Source: Entomortierella parvispora
Lineage: Eukaryota; Mortierellomycota; Mortierellomycetes; Mortierellales; Mortierellaceae
Assembly: GCA_963573315.1 (NCBI GenBank)
Contig: OY752152.1
Location: 975,001-1,039,000 of the forward strand
Direction: 5' to 3'
Length of the DNA: 64,000 bases
Positions 52,245-62,711 of the stretch are shown here, piece after piece; the stretch's first letter is position 1; each line of letters opens with the position of its first letter. A program made the position numbers and the translations under genes. The notes under the pieces were generated by a model, which was not told where the DNA came from, made no database searches, and saw only the letters and a list, made by a program, of their open reading frames with translations.

Positions 52245-52964
52245 GAGGTTGTAAGAGAAATCGCACTCTGATGACAGAATCGACAAAGAAGCAGGTGAAA
52301 AACATGGGGCAAGAAATACACCACAGGAAGATTTTTCAGGAAGGACCTCCAAGGCATGAGACTGCTATACTCCCGGGCCCTGCTCTCCATGGTCTTCCAA
52401 ACGCCAGGTTGATTGTCCTTGTCCTTTGCCTTAATAAATAAACCTCCTCCTCTCCTTTACCACATTCAAACTTTCAGGACTCTCGAGTTGGCGACTTCGT
52501 GTATCTCCTTCACGTCAATCACGGACCGTTGTCTCTAGAAAAAAGTCTGTGGACACCCTTCTGCTACTTTCATGTTCCTCAACATGCGTGCTGCCCTGCG
52601 CACGTTTGCTCACGGTCGCTATTCCAACCAACTTTTCCCATTCAACGGCGATCGCATACCTTTCATTTCATATATCCTCACTCGGTCGTTTTCCTCGATT
52701 TCTTCGACGAAATTATCCGTCGTTGCTATCTCCTGGGTCTTCATCGCGGGCAGCATCTCATGCATTTTCTTAATTCGGTGTGCTCTTTTCGTGCCGGGTA
52801 CTGGTAAACATATTGGGCTTGTTGCGGTTCCTGCCAAATGCCAATGCTTTCAATCACGTGATAATGAGAGATCACGTGACTTTGTAAGCATTGAATTCTA
52901 GTAGAGCCGGGTTTGAAACCCGCCATAAATTGCGACCAATCAAATACAGTGATTTGTTGCAGAA
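52245..52964. other. Intergenic
   Basis: Contains AATAAATAAA near 52432-52441 as a likely poly(A) signal for the upstream gene. A 110-codon open frame at 52572-52901 has one hydrophobic stretch but no other support. Confidence 0.5.
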
Positions 52965-53037
52965 GGAGGATTGGCGCAATTGGCAGCGCGTCCGTCTCCA
53001 AAGCGGAAGGTCGGGAGTTCAAGTCTCTCATTCTCCA
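52965..53037 (+). tRNA. tRNA-Trp (anticodon CCA), no intron
   Basis: 73 nt fold as a cloverleaf. Acceptor stem GGAGGAT/ATTCTCC (one G-U pair), anticodon stem TCCGT/GCGGA with loop CTCCAAA, T arm GGGAG-TTCAAGT-CTCTC. The A box TGGCGCAATTGG and B box GAGTTCAAGTC fit Pol III internal promoters. The anticodon CCA reads UGG, so it delivers Trp. A T5 terminator follows directly. Confidence 0.95.
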
Positions 53038-53042
53038 TTTTT
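53038..53042 (+). terminator. Pol III terminator (T5) of tRNA-Trp
   Basis: TTTTT directly after the discriminator base, followed by G and a second T6 run. Confidence 0.85.
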
Positions 53043-53214
53043 GTTTTTTGTTCTTTTGCCTGATTGGTGGCGTAATGTCACGTGTAACTCGTCCGATTGG
53101 GGGCCAAGCCGAAAGCAGCCACCAAACAACAAAAAAAAAAAGAAAGTGATGTGCCCTGCAGGGCATGTGTGCATCTTTCGACAACCTTTTCTTCTTCCCT
53201 CGAGTCATCTCATC

Positions 53215-56030
53215 ATGTCCTCGGCCTCGTCCAACCTGCAGCTCTGGAAGGAGTACCGCATCCCCCTGGTGTGCTTAGCCCTTGGTGTTGCTACTCTTTC
53301 CATCATTCTTTCTACCAAGAACAATGGTCCTTCAGACGATTCCAACGACAACTCCAAGGATAAAAAGACCAAGGTCGACAAGATTGTCAAGGACATGGAG
53401 CAGGACCCTACTATCCCCGATCTTTCTCAGGAGGCTGCTGCTAGAGTAGTCGAAAATTCCACTGCAGACCAGAGACCTCTCCAGCACCAGGGTCTCAAGA
53501 AGGCTGACTTCCGCAAGCTTCCAAAAGTGATCCGCAAGAAGCCAAAGAAGAAGCAGGCAGAGTTGGATGCCGCTGCCGCTGCCCCTCTTACTTCCGGTTG
53601 TTGTGGAGGCAAGAACAAGCCTGAGGGAGATACTTCGGCTGGTTGCTGCGGCGGAAAGTACAAGTCGAACGGCGCCACTGCAGACGACTCTACTGTCTCC
53701 TCTGGATGTGCATGCTCGTCCACTAATGAGCAGATCCCAGCTTCCGTCATAGCTAAGATCGATCCCTTGTTGTTGCCTGAGCTGATCGAGCCCATAAAGA
53801 TCTTTTTCAGTACTATTACCGGAACCGCCAAGGTCTTTGCTCAGCAGTTGGCTGCCTCTGCTGTAGCCCGTGGATTGCCTCAACCAAAGCTCATCGATAT
53901 CGTGGATTACGACACGGAGGACTTCTTGACGGAATCCAGCCTCTCCATTTTTATTCTTTCTACCTACAATGTGGAGGGACCAAATGACTGGTTCTTGAAG
54001 TGGCTCGAGGATACCCGATTCGACTGGCGTGTTCAGAAAGAGTCCTTGAATAAGCTCAAGTTCTCGGTCTTTGGCCTGGGAGATTCTGCCTATGGCGAGG
54101 AGTTTTGTAACGGACCTCGATCTGCTGACAAATGGCTCGGACAAATGGGGGCGCAGCGTGTGTGGCCTTTTGGCGAAGGAGACAAGAACGGAGGTATGTT
54201 GGTTCTGTGTTAGATATATCAATTGTTTGTTTAGCAGAGAGGGAAACACTGACATCATTCTAATCCTTTCAATATTAGACCAAGGTGGCGCCTTCAAGCA
54301 GTGGAATGATGCTCTTTTAACGTCCCTTTTGGACCCTAACCAGAGTCATACTCACGAGGCCTACTTTTCATCGGACGAGGAGGATGGTGCTTCGGCTTCT
54401 GAGCACGACGATGATGACGAGGTCGACGAGGATGGCGAGCCTGTGAAGAAAACCAAGGAAGAAAAGCTGGGACTGCCCACAATCGATGGAGGCGACGCTT
54501 CCGAGGGTGAGATGGTCGACCTTGAGGATATGGGCAATGTTGCTATCAAGATCAAGCAGGCTAAGGAGGAGAAGGCATTGGATGAGGAGGCTTATGCCAA
54601 CCAAAACGTTCGTGCCAAGCGTAGCGTTGGAGAGACCAAGGATGGAAAGGCTCTCAAGGTCCGTGAGGTCCGTGAGATGGTCAGCCCCTTGCTCTACAAG
54701 TCTTTGACCAAGCAGGGATACAAGATTATCGGATCGCACTCTGGTGTCAAAATCTGTCGCTGGACGAAGGCTGCTCTCCGTGGACGTGGTTTTTGTTACA
54801 AGCACTCGTTCTACGGCATCCAGTCGCATCTTTGCATGGAGACTACCCCCTCCCTGGCCTGTGCCAACAAGTGTGTTTTCTGGTAAGTTGAATACGGCAT
54901 TGACGAGACTTGATTTACCGATGCGGATGTACGGATTTGAACTTGACTCTTCTTTTCTGATTCTATAGCTGGAGACATCATACCAACCCTGTCGGAACTG
55001 AGTGGAGATGGAAGGTCGATGACCCCGAGTTCATTTTGGAGGGTGCCCTGGATAACCACTACGGGATGTTGAAGCAGCTTAAGGGAGTCCCCGGTGTCCG
55101 TGCTGATCGTTTTGTCGAAGCTCAGCAAGTCAAGCACTGTGCCCTGTCCCTTGTCGGAGAACCTATTTTCGTAAGTTTGTTTCTTGTTTCTTTTCAGATC
55201 TTGCTGAATGTACCAATCGACACTAAGAGGTTTTTGTTTCTCAACTCATATCATATTAGTACCCTCATATCAACGAGTTTGTGAAGTTGCTGCACAAGAA
55301 GCGCATTTCCTCATTCCTGGTGACAAACGCCCAGTTCCCTGATGCAATCGCCAACATGGATCCAGTCACTCAGCTCTACGTCTCTGTGGATGCCTCGACT
55401 AAGGAATCGCTGAAGAAGATCGACCGACCTCTGTTCCGCGATTTCTGGGAGCGTTTCTTGGACAGTTTAGATGCACTGGGCAAGAAGGGACAACGCACAG
55501 TTTACCGTCTGACCCTCGTCAAGGACTTTAACACCGACGAAATTGCCAACTATGTGGAGCTCATCCGTCGCGGCCAGCCCGACTTTATCGAAATTAAGGG
55601 AGTGACCTACTGCGGATATGGAGGAGCCTCGGGATTGACCATGGCCAATGTCCCCTACCACGCTGAGGTGGTTCGGTTTGTGGAGTTGATCCAGGAACAA
55701 TTGGGCGCTGGTTATGAGATCGCAGCAGAGCATGCACACTCATGCTCCATCTTGGTCGCGAGCACAAAGTTCAAGAAGGGTGACAAGTGGTATACCCATA
55801 TTGACTATGACAAGTTCTTTGAGCTTGTCGAGTCTGGAAAGAAGTTTACAAGCTTGGATTACATGGCAGAGACTCCCGAGTGGGCCTACTTTGGTGCACC
55901 TGAGGGAGGCTTTGATCCTGAGGAGACGCGGTACTTCAGAAAGACCAAGGAACAGCGAAAAGTCGAGCGGGAGAGACGCGAGGAAGAAGAGGAGCAACAG
56001 GACGACGACGACGAGGAAGATGACGAGTAA
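53215..56030 (+). CDS. TYW1: tRNA 4-demethylwyosine synthase (Tyw1)
   Basis: Exons 53215-54193, 54279-54882, 54969-55170 and 55260-56030 give 851 residues. A hydrophobic segment (residues about 15-33) may anchor it to the ER. The flavodoxin-like domain follows (IFFSTITGTAKVFAQQLA, then FGLGDSAYGEEF). An acidic linker leads to the radical SAM domain with CANKCVFC (CX3CX2C, residues 521, 525 and 528) that binds the 4Fe-4S cluster; intron 2 splits the codon of the third Cys. The C-terminus has GVTYCGYGG and a charged tail. The enzyme makes the tricyclic base of wybutosine in tRNA-Phe from m1G37 using SAM and pyruvate. Start: first ATG in the ORF preceding the hydrophobic segment. Confidence 0.96.
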
Positions 56031-56139
56031 AATCCGGAGATTACGTCCTATTAAATCAAATCATTTTATTATAACTTATATCTATATATACAACGTCGGG
56101 TATGCGTATTTTAACCAATCCACAAAGACACGGCCTCCC

Positions 56140-57740
56140 TCAGACATACTCCCATTGAGTGCAGTCCTCACAAACATCCTGAACGGTGCACTTGGGCACC
56201 GTTTCTCTGCCTTTTGTCATATTCGGCCAGTTCTCGACCACGTTGATAAAAGTCAAGATGGTGTGAGCCTGGATGGTCTGACGCCAGCCGAGTTCGGTCA
56301 TAGTATCGTAATTGCAGAACCTTCCAACATGACATTTAGTTTCGAGGGCATATCCTGCAGAGTAACAGGTCGAAGAAGCACCATTACAAGTTCCCATGTA
56401 GACAGGGTCAGCTAAGAACGAAAAAAAGGGAGACAAGTGTCAAGAGACAGCAAACTACTAAGGAAATCCTGGGTCTGCATCAATAACGAAAACCATCTTA
56501 ATTACCACTGTGTCCAAACTGCCAAACTGCCAGTTTCTTGTGATCGGCGGTTGACATTTCAGCCTTGACCAGTCCTGTGCGCTGTGCATACCGCCTGTCA
56601 CCAGGTGATTGGAACGTGAATACTGGGTACCCATGGGTAATGCCGATCATGGCAGCGACGCTTCCTCCAAGAGAGTGACCCGTAAGCCAGATTGTAGCTT
56701 GGGGATACAGTTTTTTGGCAGCGTCTACCACTTTCTAAAAACAACCCCAGGGAACCAAAGTTGTTTTGCATTAGTTTCCGTGACATGGCTCAAGGAGTCG
56801 CAAAAAAAAAAAAAAAAAAAGGCAAGGTAATCAATGATAGTCCTACCAGTCCAATGCCGACATAGCTCTCTTCTTCATCCCTGTCCTTTATAAGGTCGTC
56901 CACCAAGCACTGTTGGTTGCACTGATTTCCACCCATATAGCAGCCACAGACACCCCACCAGGTCCTGTCGACTTTGCCACAGCAGCAGGAAAACATCTTG
57001 TTGTCGTTGAGTTTGTCATTGTTGCCTGTAGGTCCACCTCCAGTTCCAAATAGTTTAAGCGAGGTTCCTTTGATTCCAATGACGACAGTCTTTTGATCCT
57101 CACTTGCAAAGACATAACCGCGCAATCCTGCCTCGAGCCATCCGATTTCGGAATCAACCTCCCAATCGTCACCAATATCGACCCACCCTTGCCGTGCAGG
57201 GTCCACGTAACAGTCCAGTGCCATTCGTACCATCGATATGACAGTACCATGGTCTTCGGCATTCGGTACTCTTCTTCCAGGGAAAGGAAAGGTGTTGGTC
57301 GCTGTCCGTCCCAAGCGACGGGCTCTTGCTCCATCAGCGGACTCTGGATCAGGAATGTCATCATGATCGTTTGCAGTGGGGAAGAGGGTGTCGGCGAGAG
57401 TGTGTTCAAATGAGGAGCCAGGGCTGGAGCTTGAACTATCCAAAAGATTAATGGATGCCATCTCCATCCTCATTCGATCATCCACCTCCAGCCTGCGAAA
57501 GACCTTGGCAGTCTTGGCACCGGGAGCGCCGTGCGCCAAAATGTGTTGGAGTCGAAAGGTCTCCTTCTTTGGTACAAAGGAGGTTTGAGAGGGAGCAGGC
57601 CGCGCCTTGTCTTTGCCTCTGCCCCATGAGAATGGGAGCTGCGGAGGATGCCAAGGATCGAAGGCGTCGGCCTGTGAAGACAGAGAGGAGACGGCGAGGA
57701 AGGCGTATACAGCGACGGCGACATAGCTCAGGGACCTCAT
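56140..57740 (-). CDS. ATG15: Autophagic lipase Atg15-like
   Basis: Exons 57740-56847, 56734-56506 and 56411-56140 give 464 residues. The N-terminal hydrophobic stretch (residues about 5-25) is the signal anchor. The lipase domain contains VVIGIKGTSLKLFG, the CCCGKVDRTWW...CGCY Cys-rich segment, then LTGHSLGGS with the catalytic Ser near 319, FQSPGDRR and VWQFGHSADPVYMGTCNG, all typical of Atg15. The protein breaks down autophagic and Cvt body membranes in the vacuole. An in-frame upstream extension exists to 57908, but the ATG at 57740 precedes the signal anchor and fits better. TGCATGCATGC lies 160 bp upstream. Confidence 0.92.
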
Positions 57741-57899
57741 GTCGATTGAGTGGGGTTGCACTCTGGTGCAGATGCGTAGGTTGGAAGGGTGTTTGGGTGT
57801 TGGCTGTAAGAGTCGAAAAAGAAAAAGAACTAATGAGGATGGACAATCAAGAGAGAAAAAAAAAGAATGGCGAAGAAAGAACAAAGCACATGAAACAAA

Positions 57900-57910
57900 T
57901 GCATGCATGC
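57900..57910. promoter_or_regulatory. TGCATGCATGC motif upstream of ATG15
   Basis: Same palindromic core as the motif upstream of BDP1 (32517-32527) and of the F-box gene at 48357. Confidence 0.4.
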
Positions 57911-58320
57911 GTTCACCTCATGCCTTTTCGGGCTCTTCCTTCATTCCCCAGGATTTGTGCCTGTGGACGACTGCGGTTGCGTATGCAGCCATCCCAGAGC
58001 AGCTGCCGTAGCTTTGTCGACGCCAAGGGGCATTTTCGTCCACACCAAGAGGCACTTCTAACGACAGGGTGCAAAACTCGATCTCTCTTTCTCTTTACCG
58101 GTTGCTGGTCATACGGACATGGATCAAGGAGCGGTATTACTTGGAGCTACAACAACTGCATACGCTCATATCACTCCGTCCCATCGATGAGAGCCATGCC
58201 ATGCGAGTCCGATAAAGAAACAATAGGCCGATGGGTCCCTGAAGAAGGCTCATCTCCATCACATTCCTCTGTCCCCTCATCAACCCACCCTCATCCTCAT
58301 CTGACTCCATCAACTTTACA

Positions 58321-60061
58321 ATGTCGTCCAACTTTGGCACCGATCCTCAACTCAGGATTATCATAGTCGGTGCCGGTATCTGCGGTCTTCTTACGGCGAT
58401 TCAGCTGGAGCGAGCCGGGATCGACTACTTGGTGGTCGAGAAGGCACTCACGCCCTCACCACTGGGCTCTGGGTTGACGCTGACGCCAGCTTGCAACTAC
58501 ATCCTGGATCAGCTCGGGTACGCTTTCCTTCTTGACGACTGAGCGATTCATTCGCGTTTTTGGGTGCTTGTATATTAAACAAAGCATGCTAACAATCTGC
58601 TTCCCTCTTGACTGTCCTTAGTCTCCTAGAAGACATCCACAAAGTGTCGCTCCCCTGTGCCAAGATCGAATACGTCCGCGACGATCTTTCCACCGTCGGG
58701 GAAATGAATTCTGGCAGTAGCAAGTCGCGATATGGATATGACGGAATCCTGATTGCTCGCCCTACTTTGCACCAGATCTTGCTCTCACATGTGCCCAAGG
58801 AAAAAATCCATTGGGGAAGACGCATGGTTGGGTTGCACCAGGACCAAGATAGCGTGGAGATCAAGTGCCAGCATTCTTTGGACGCTCAGAGAACGAGCGA
58901 GGCATTGGTCACCTTCAAAGGTCACATCTTGATTGGAGCAGATGGCGCGTATTCTTCTGTTCGTTCCCATCTATACGAGAGCATGGGCCGCCTAGGTATC
59001 TCTCTACCAAAGGAAGACTTGGCGCCTCTGCGATTCGACTCTGACTGTGTGGTGGGAACTACTGAGATCCTGTCTGAAGAAGACTATCCGTGTTTTAAAG
59101 TGAAGAACGGTGATTTCTTTGTGGTCATTGGTAAAGACAAGGCTATCCAGGTAAGCAATTGAAACGAAAGCACTCTCACAAGGGATGTCCTAGTTTCTTG
59201 ACAATATGTTCTCGATCTATTAGGTCTATCTGCTACCATTTGCAGAAAAAAGAATCGGCTGGTACATCTGTGGGCGTATGGACACACCCGAAGAGTACAG
59301 CGAGAAAGATTTCAAGTTTAATGACTGGGTAAGGCAACAGCATGGTTTCGCCAGCATGTTTGTCTAACCCCAAATGAATACTGACACGTCCATTACAGAA
59401 ACCAGTGGCGGCTGATGAGCTTTTGGATCTTGTCCGAAATTACAAATCGCCTTACGGCAGTGGAACGCTTGGCGACATTTTCGACGCAACTCCCAAGGAA
59501 CGGCTTTCCAAAGTCATGCTTCAGGACAAATACTTTTCAACATGGTATCATCAAAGAACAGTCCTGATGGGCGACGCTTGCCACAAGCACTTGCCCTTTG
59601 GAGGCATGGGCGGGAATCAAGCCATCCTGGACTCTGTTCATCTTGTGAACCAGTTGGTAGGGCTTCCTTCAACAGGTTTGAAAGATATCGAGCTGTCTTT
59701 CAGGACCTACTACGAAAACAGGAGCCAAAACGCCAAGGATGTCTTCAAGAGTGCTTTCATGGTGGCTTCATTGTTAAGCAGCCGGGTATGTCATTTTGCA
59801 ACGTCTCTTTGATGAATCTTGAACTGAGCTTTAACAGAAATGACATACTTGAATTCGTAGGGCATGGTTTCAGACTTCATGCGATTCCTGGCTTTAAAAC
59901 ACCTCCCTGAAAGCCTCAATAATATTGGCATGGATGGTATGAACTCTGATAGACCCTACCTGTGCTTTCTCCCCCCACCGACCAGAGGTAACCATGCGTC
60001 AGTTCCAGCAAGGGCGCAAGGAACTCCTGCCCACTACAAAGGTCATCATCTCCTTGTTTAG
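58321..60061 (+). CDS. FAD-dependent monooxygenase, five exons
   Basis: Exons 58321-58517, 58622-59150, 59224-59328, 59399-59785 and 59861-60061 give 472 residues. The motifs are IIVGAGICGLLTAIQL (Rossmann), LIGADGAYSSVR (DG) and LMGDACHKHLPFGGMGGNQA (GD). It is a paralogue of the minus-strand gene at 19219-21433, with the same order of motifs and a similar RPxLxFLPxxxRG tail. It has half as many exons, and the GD motif lies in one exon. The substrate is unknown. The 3' end runs to 40 bp from the convergent mannosyltransferase gene. The last exon is the least certain, since the tail is diverged after FLPPPTRG. Confidence 0.87.
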
Positions 60062-60101
60062 AATGACGAGATGTTTATTAAAACATACGCCGATGAACTT
60101 T

Positions 60102-61230
60102 TCAGGCGTGATAGACCATCAAGCGGGGCGCCCCAAAAACAGAAAAGCTATTGAGCTTGGCCCATTTTGCAAAGCCCTCAGTTTCGATTTGGTGTCCTAT
60201 TGGGACAATAGGAAAGTTGATTCCGTGGCGATGGACTGCAGCTTTGACAAGAGTGAATGTCCCCCCGACACCGTCCAGCTCGACCAATTCTGGTGAAGTA
60301 TCATGGAGATCGGCCAAAGATTGTCGGAACGTGGGTTGTATATCTTCGTAGCCTGCAATGCAGGTGCGGGAGAGCATGAGAGAGTTGAAATGTTTCAACA
60401 TCAGCGGAATCTTCTTCAAAACACTGGTGAACTCAATTACCTTCGAACAGAACGTCCTTTTCATCTAGGACGCGCTGATGCGCCAGCGACTCCATGGTTT
60501 CATACCAGTTATTTCGGTCGTAAGGCCAAGGGGATTTTTTCCTCCACCTTGGGCCCTCCATTTTGAAGCAATTCGGAACAATGATATCCTTTTGGAACGC
60601 CATCAGCTGACTTATCAGCTGTGGGGAATATTCAATCACATCCACATCCAACCACAGGACCCAGATCTCGTCCGAAAGTGTCGAGGACAAGAGTGTATTC
60701 CTACACTCTGCCAAGACTGTTCTCCTCGAAGACTGGACATCGTAGCCGTGTCTGGCGCTATGACTGTAACTGTCGGACTTGGAGGTTTGATGAATAAGAG
60801 TGATTTTCCGGTACTGGCCCGAGGTGGACAGCCGCTTGAGTATCACTTTCAAACGGGATAAGGTGGGATCGTCATAGGAAGGGTTTGTTCGAGTAGAAAC
60901 AAGAAATCCAAGTGAAATGAGATTTTTTGGGTAGTCCACTTCAGCTAATCGTTGAAAATACCCTTCAAGAAAAGGCGCGGCTTCCATCATAGGAGTCAGA
61001 ATGAGAACATGGTTCTTTGGAGACGGATCACTTGTAGGGGATGAAGAAACCCGAGTAAACTCTTGAGGAGCATCCAAGTCCAGTTCGTAGAGCGGGGTAC
61101 CAAAGAAGTTGAGGTCAGAGATAGAGGATCGTATTCTGTGAAAAGGTGGCAGAGAGAAAAAATACCAAATCCAGAAATAAATGGCGAGTGTAAACAAACT
61201 GAGCAAGGCAAAGGACTGGAGTCGAGGCAT
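60102..61230 (-). CDS. Anp1/Mnn9-family mannosyltransferase
   Basis: Exons 61230-60441 and 60352-60102 give 346 residues. A type II membrane anchor is at residues about 5-25 (FALLSLFTLAIYFWIWYFF). The catalytic region has VLILTPMMEAAPFLEGYF, LISLGFLVSTRT, the metal-binding WLDVDV and, in exon 2, LDGVGGTFTLVKAAVHR and HQIETEGFAKWAK, all hallmarks of the Anp1 family. The family extends the alpha-1,6-mannose backbone of N-glycans in the Golgi using GDP-mannose. The start at 61230 was chosen because it directly precedes the membrane anchor; an in-frame extension upstream is open but unlikely. Confidence 0.92.
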
Positions 61231-61318
61231 CGTGGTGTTAGTGAAGAAAGAAAAACAAGAGTCTATACGACATTCACCAAATAGTATCGAGGGATTTTTT
61301 AATGATGGTATTGGTATT

Positions 61319-62423
61319 TCAAGCAACTACAAGGGCCTCCAGGGTCTTGAGGAGGTCGCCTCCATTTTCCTTCAAATGCTTTTCAGCCGCTTGCTTCGTC
61401 AACTCCATCTCTGCCATCTAATAAACGACGAGAATATATTGTTATCAACTGCTTACTTCAATATTCGATCGGACGCACATCAACGATGTATTCCGACGGC
61501 GTATAAATAAAGGAAATCGACTATCCGCGTTGGATAGGTGGTGTATTCCTTGCCGGAATAAGTCCAATGTCGCAGACTCCTCAAGATATAACCAATGCCA
61601 TCACAGCCAGACTGACCCACACTCATCTGGAATCACCTGGAGGTTTCCATTGGAGCCCATTCCATGATGTCTCGACTTTATCCTGACACTTTTCCAGGGT
61701 AATCTTCATTTGTATCATGGCCTAGTCTTCTGAGCAGAAAAATGTACTAGAGACTTACCAGAGTCTCAACATCAGCCTTATTGAGGGTCAACTTTTCAAT
61801 CTCCTTGGCGCTGGCAAGTTTGTCTGCCTTTTGCTTCTTGCTAACATCCGAGATCACGCTCATCGCCTAGAGATCGCATTGAGATGCAAGTCAAAGGACA
61901 AAGAGACAAAAAGTCAGCCATCTCATTTCACAGCAAAACGTATAGTGAGAAGCCCCTTTGGATCGTCCAGTGGAGGCGGTATTTGAGTCCTGTACTGTAC
62001 CTGCTCCAATTTATCAGCATCAACAGCGCCACGTTCGCCTTCGGGGTTGCTTGAGGAGGCCATGTTCTTCATAGCGGCCTTGGCCTCTGCGCTTTGACCG
62101 GTAGTCTTGTCCTCCTCCTGCTCTTCTTCATCGTCCTTGTCCTCTCCATTGGCATTCGCTGAATCCTCGCCTTCTTTTGAATCTGCTGCTGGTGATGACT
62201 CCTTTCCCTCCTTTGCCTCCTTCGTTTCCTTTGCAACAGGCTTTGCACTGGATGCTGTGGTGGTTTTCGTTGATGCAGCGGCAGGTTTGGCAGCAGGGGC
62301 AGCGGCCTTCTTCTTGGCGGCCTCGAGGGCAGCTACAGCAGCAGCGACAGAAGCCGCACGTTGCTCGGGCGTAAGCTTCTTCGCAGGTGTAGCAGCAGCA
62401 GGCTTTTTAAGTGAGTTGAGCAT
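61319..62423 (-). CDS. HYPK-like NatA-associated protein
   Basis: Exons 62423-62001, 61866-61759 and 61417-61319 give 209 residues. The first two thirds are Ala/Lys-rich then acidic and probably disordered. Residues about 135-209 contain DKLEQAMSVISDVSKKQKADK and the UBA-like end MAEMELTKQAAEKHLKENGGD, as in HYPK. HYPK binds ribosome-associated N-terminal acetyltransferase NatA and tunes it. At 209 residues it is longer than animal HYPK (about 120) because of the N-terminal extension. Intron 2 is 341 bp, the longest confident intron here. Confidence 0.85.
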
Positions 62424-62711
62424 GGTGATGTGGAGTTGCAGTTGATGGCGCAAATGAAAGAAATGAAGAAGGCCGATCGATTCGCTTGATCGCTGATGCA
62501 TTCCCCCAGTCCGCACCACGCGAAAGTACTCCTCACGTGATGAGTTTCAACGGGTGACATCAAGGTATCTTCCTAGGGTGCATGTGCTGTGGCGTCCTTC
62601 GGGGATGGAATCAACAGATCAGACGGACCCCTGGCGATGCCATTAGCCCAGGAATCACCTTCTCTCCCTCTTCACTCCTCCAGCCCCGCCCATCTCCGTC
62701 TCGTCCTCACC

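Noticed and set aside
52572-52901. Open frame of 110 codons with a hydrophobic stretch and RSFSS-like start
   Set aside because: No homology, splice or promoter evidence; the frame runs up to the tRNA region and could be chance.
57741-57908. In-frame N-terminal extension of the ATG15 ORF
   Set aside because: The ATG at 57740 directly precedes the hydrophobic anchor typical of Atg15; the extension adds a second hydrophobic stretch without family support.
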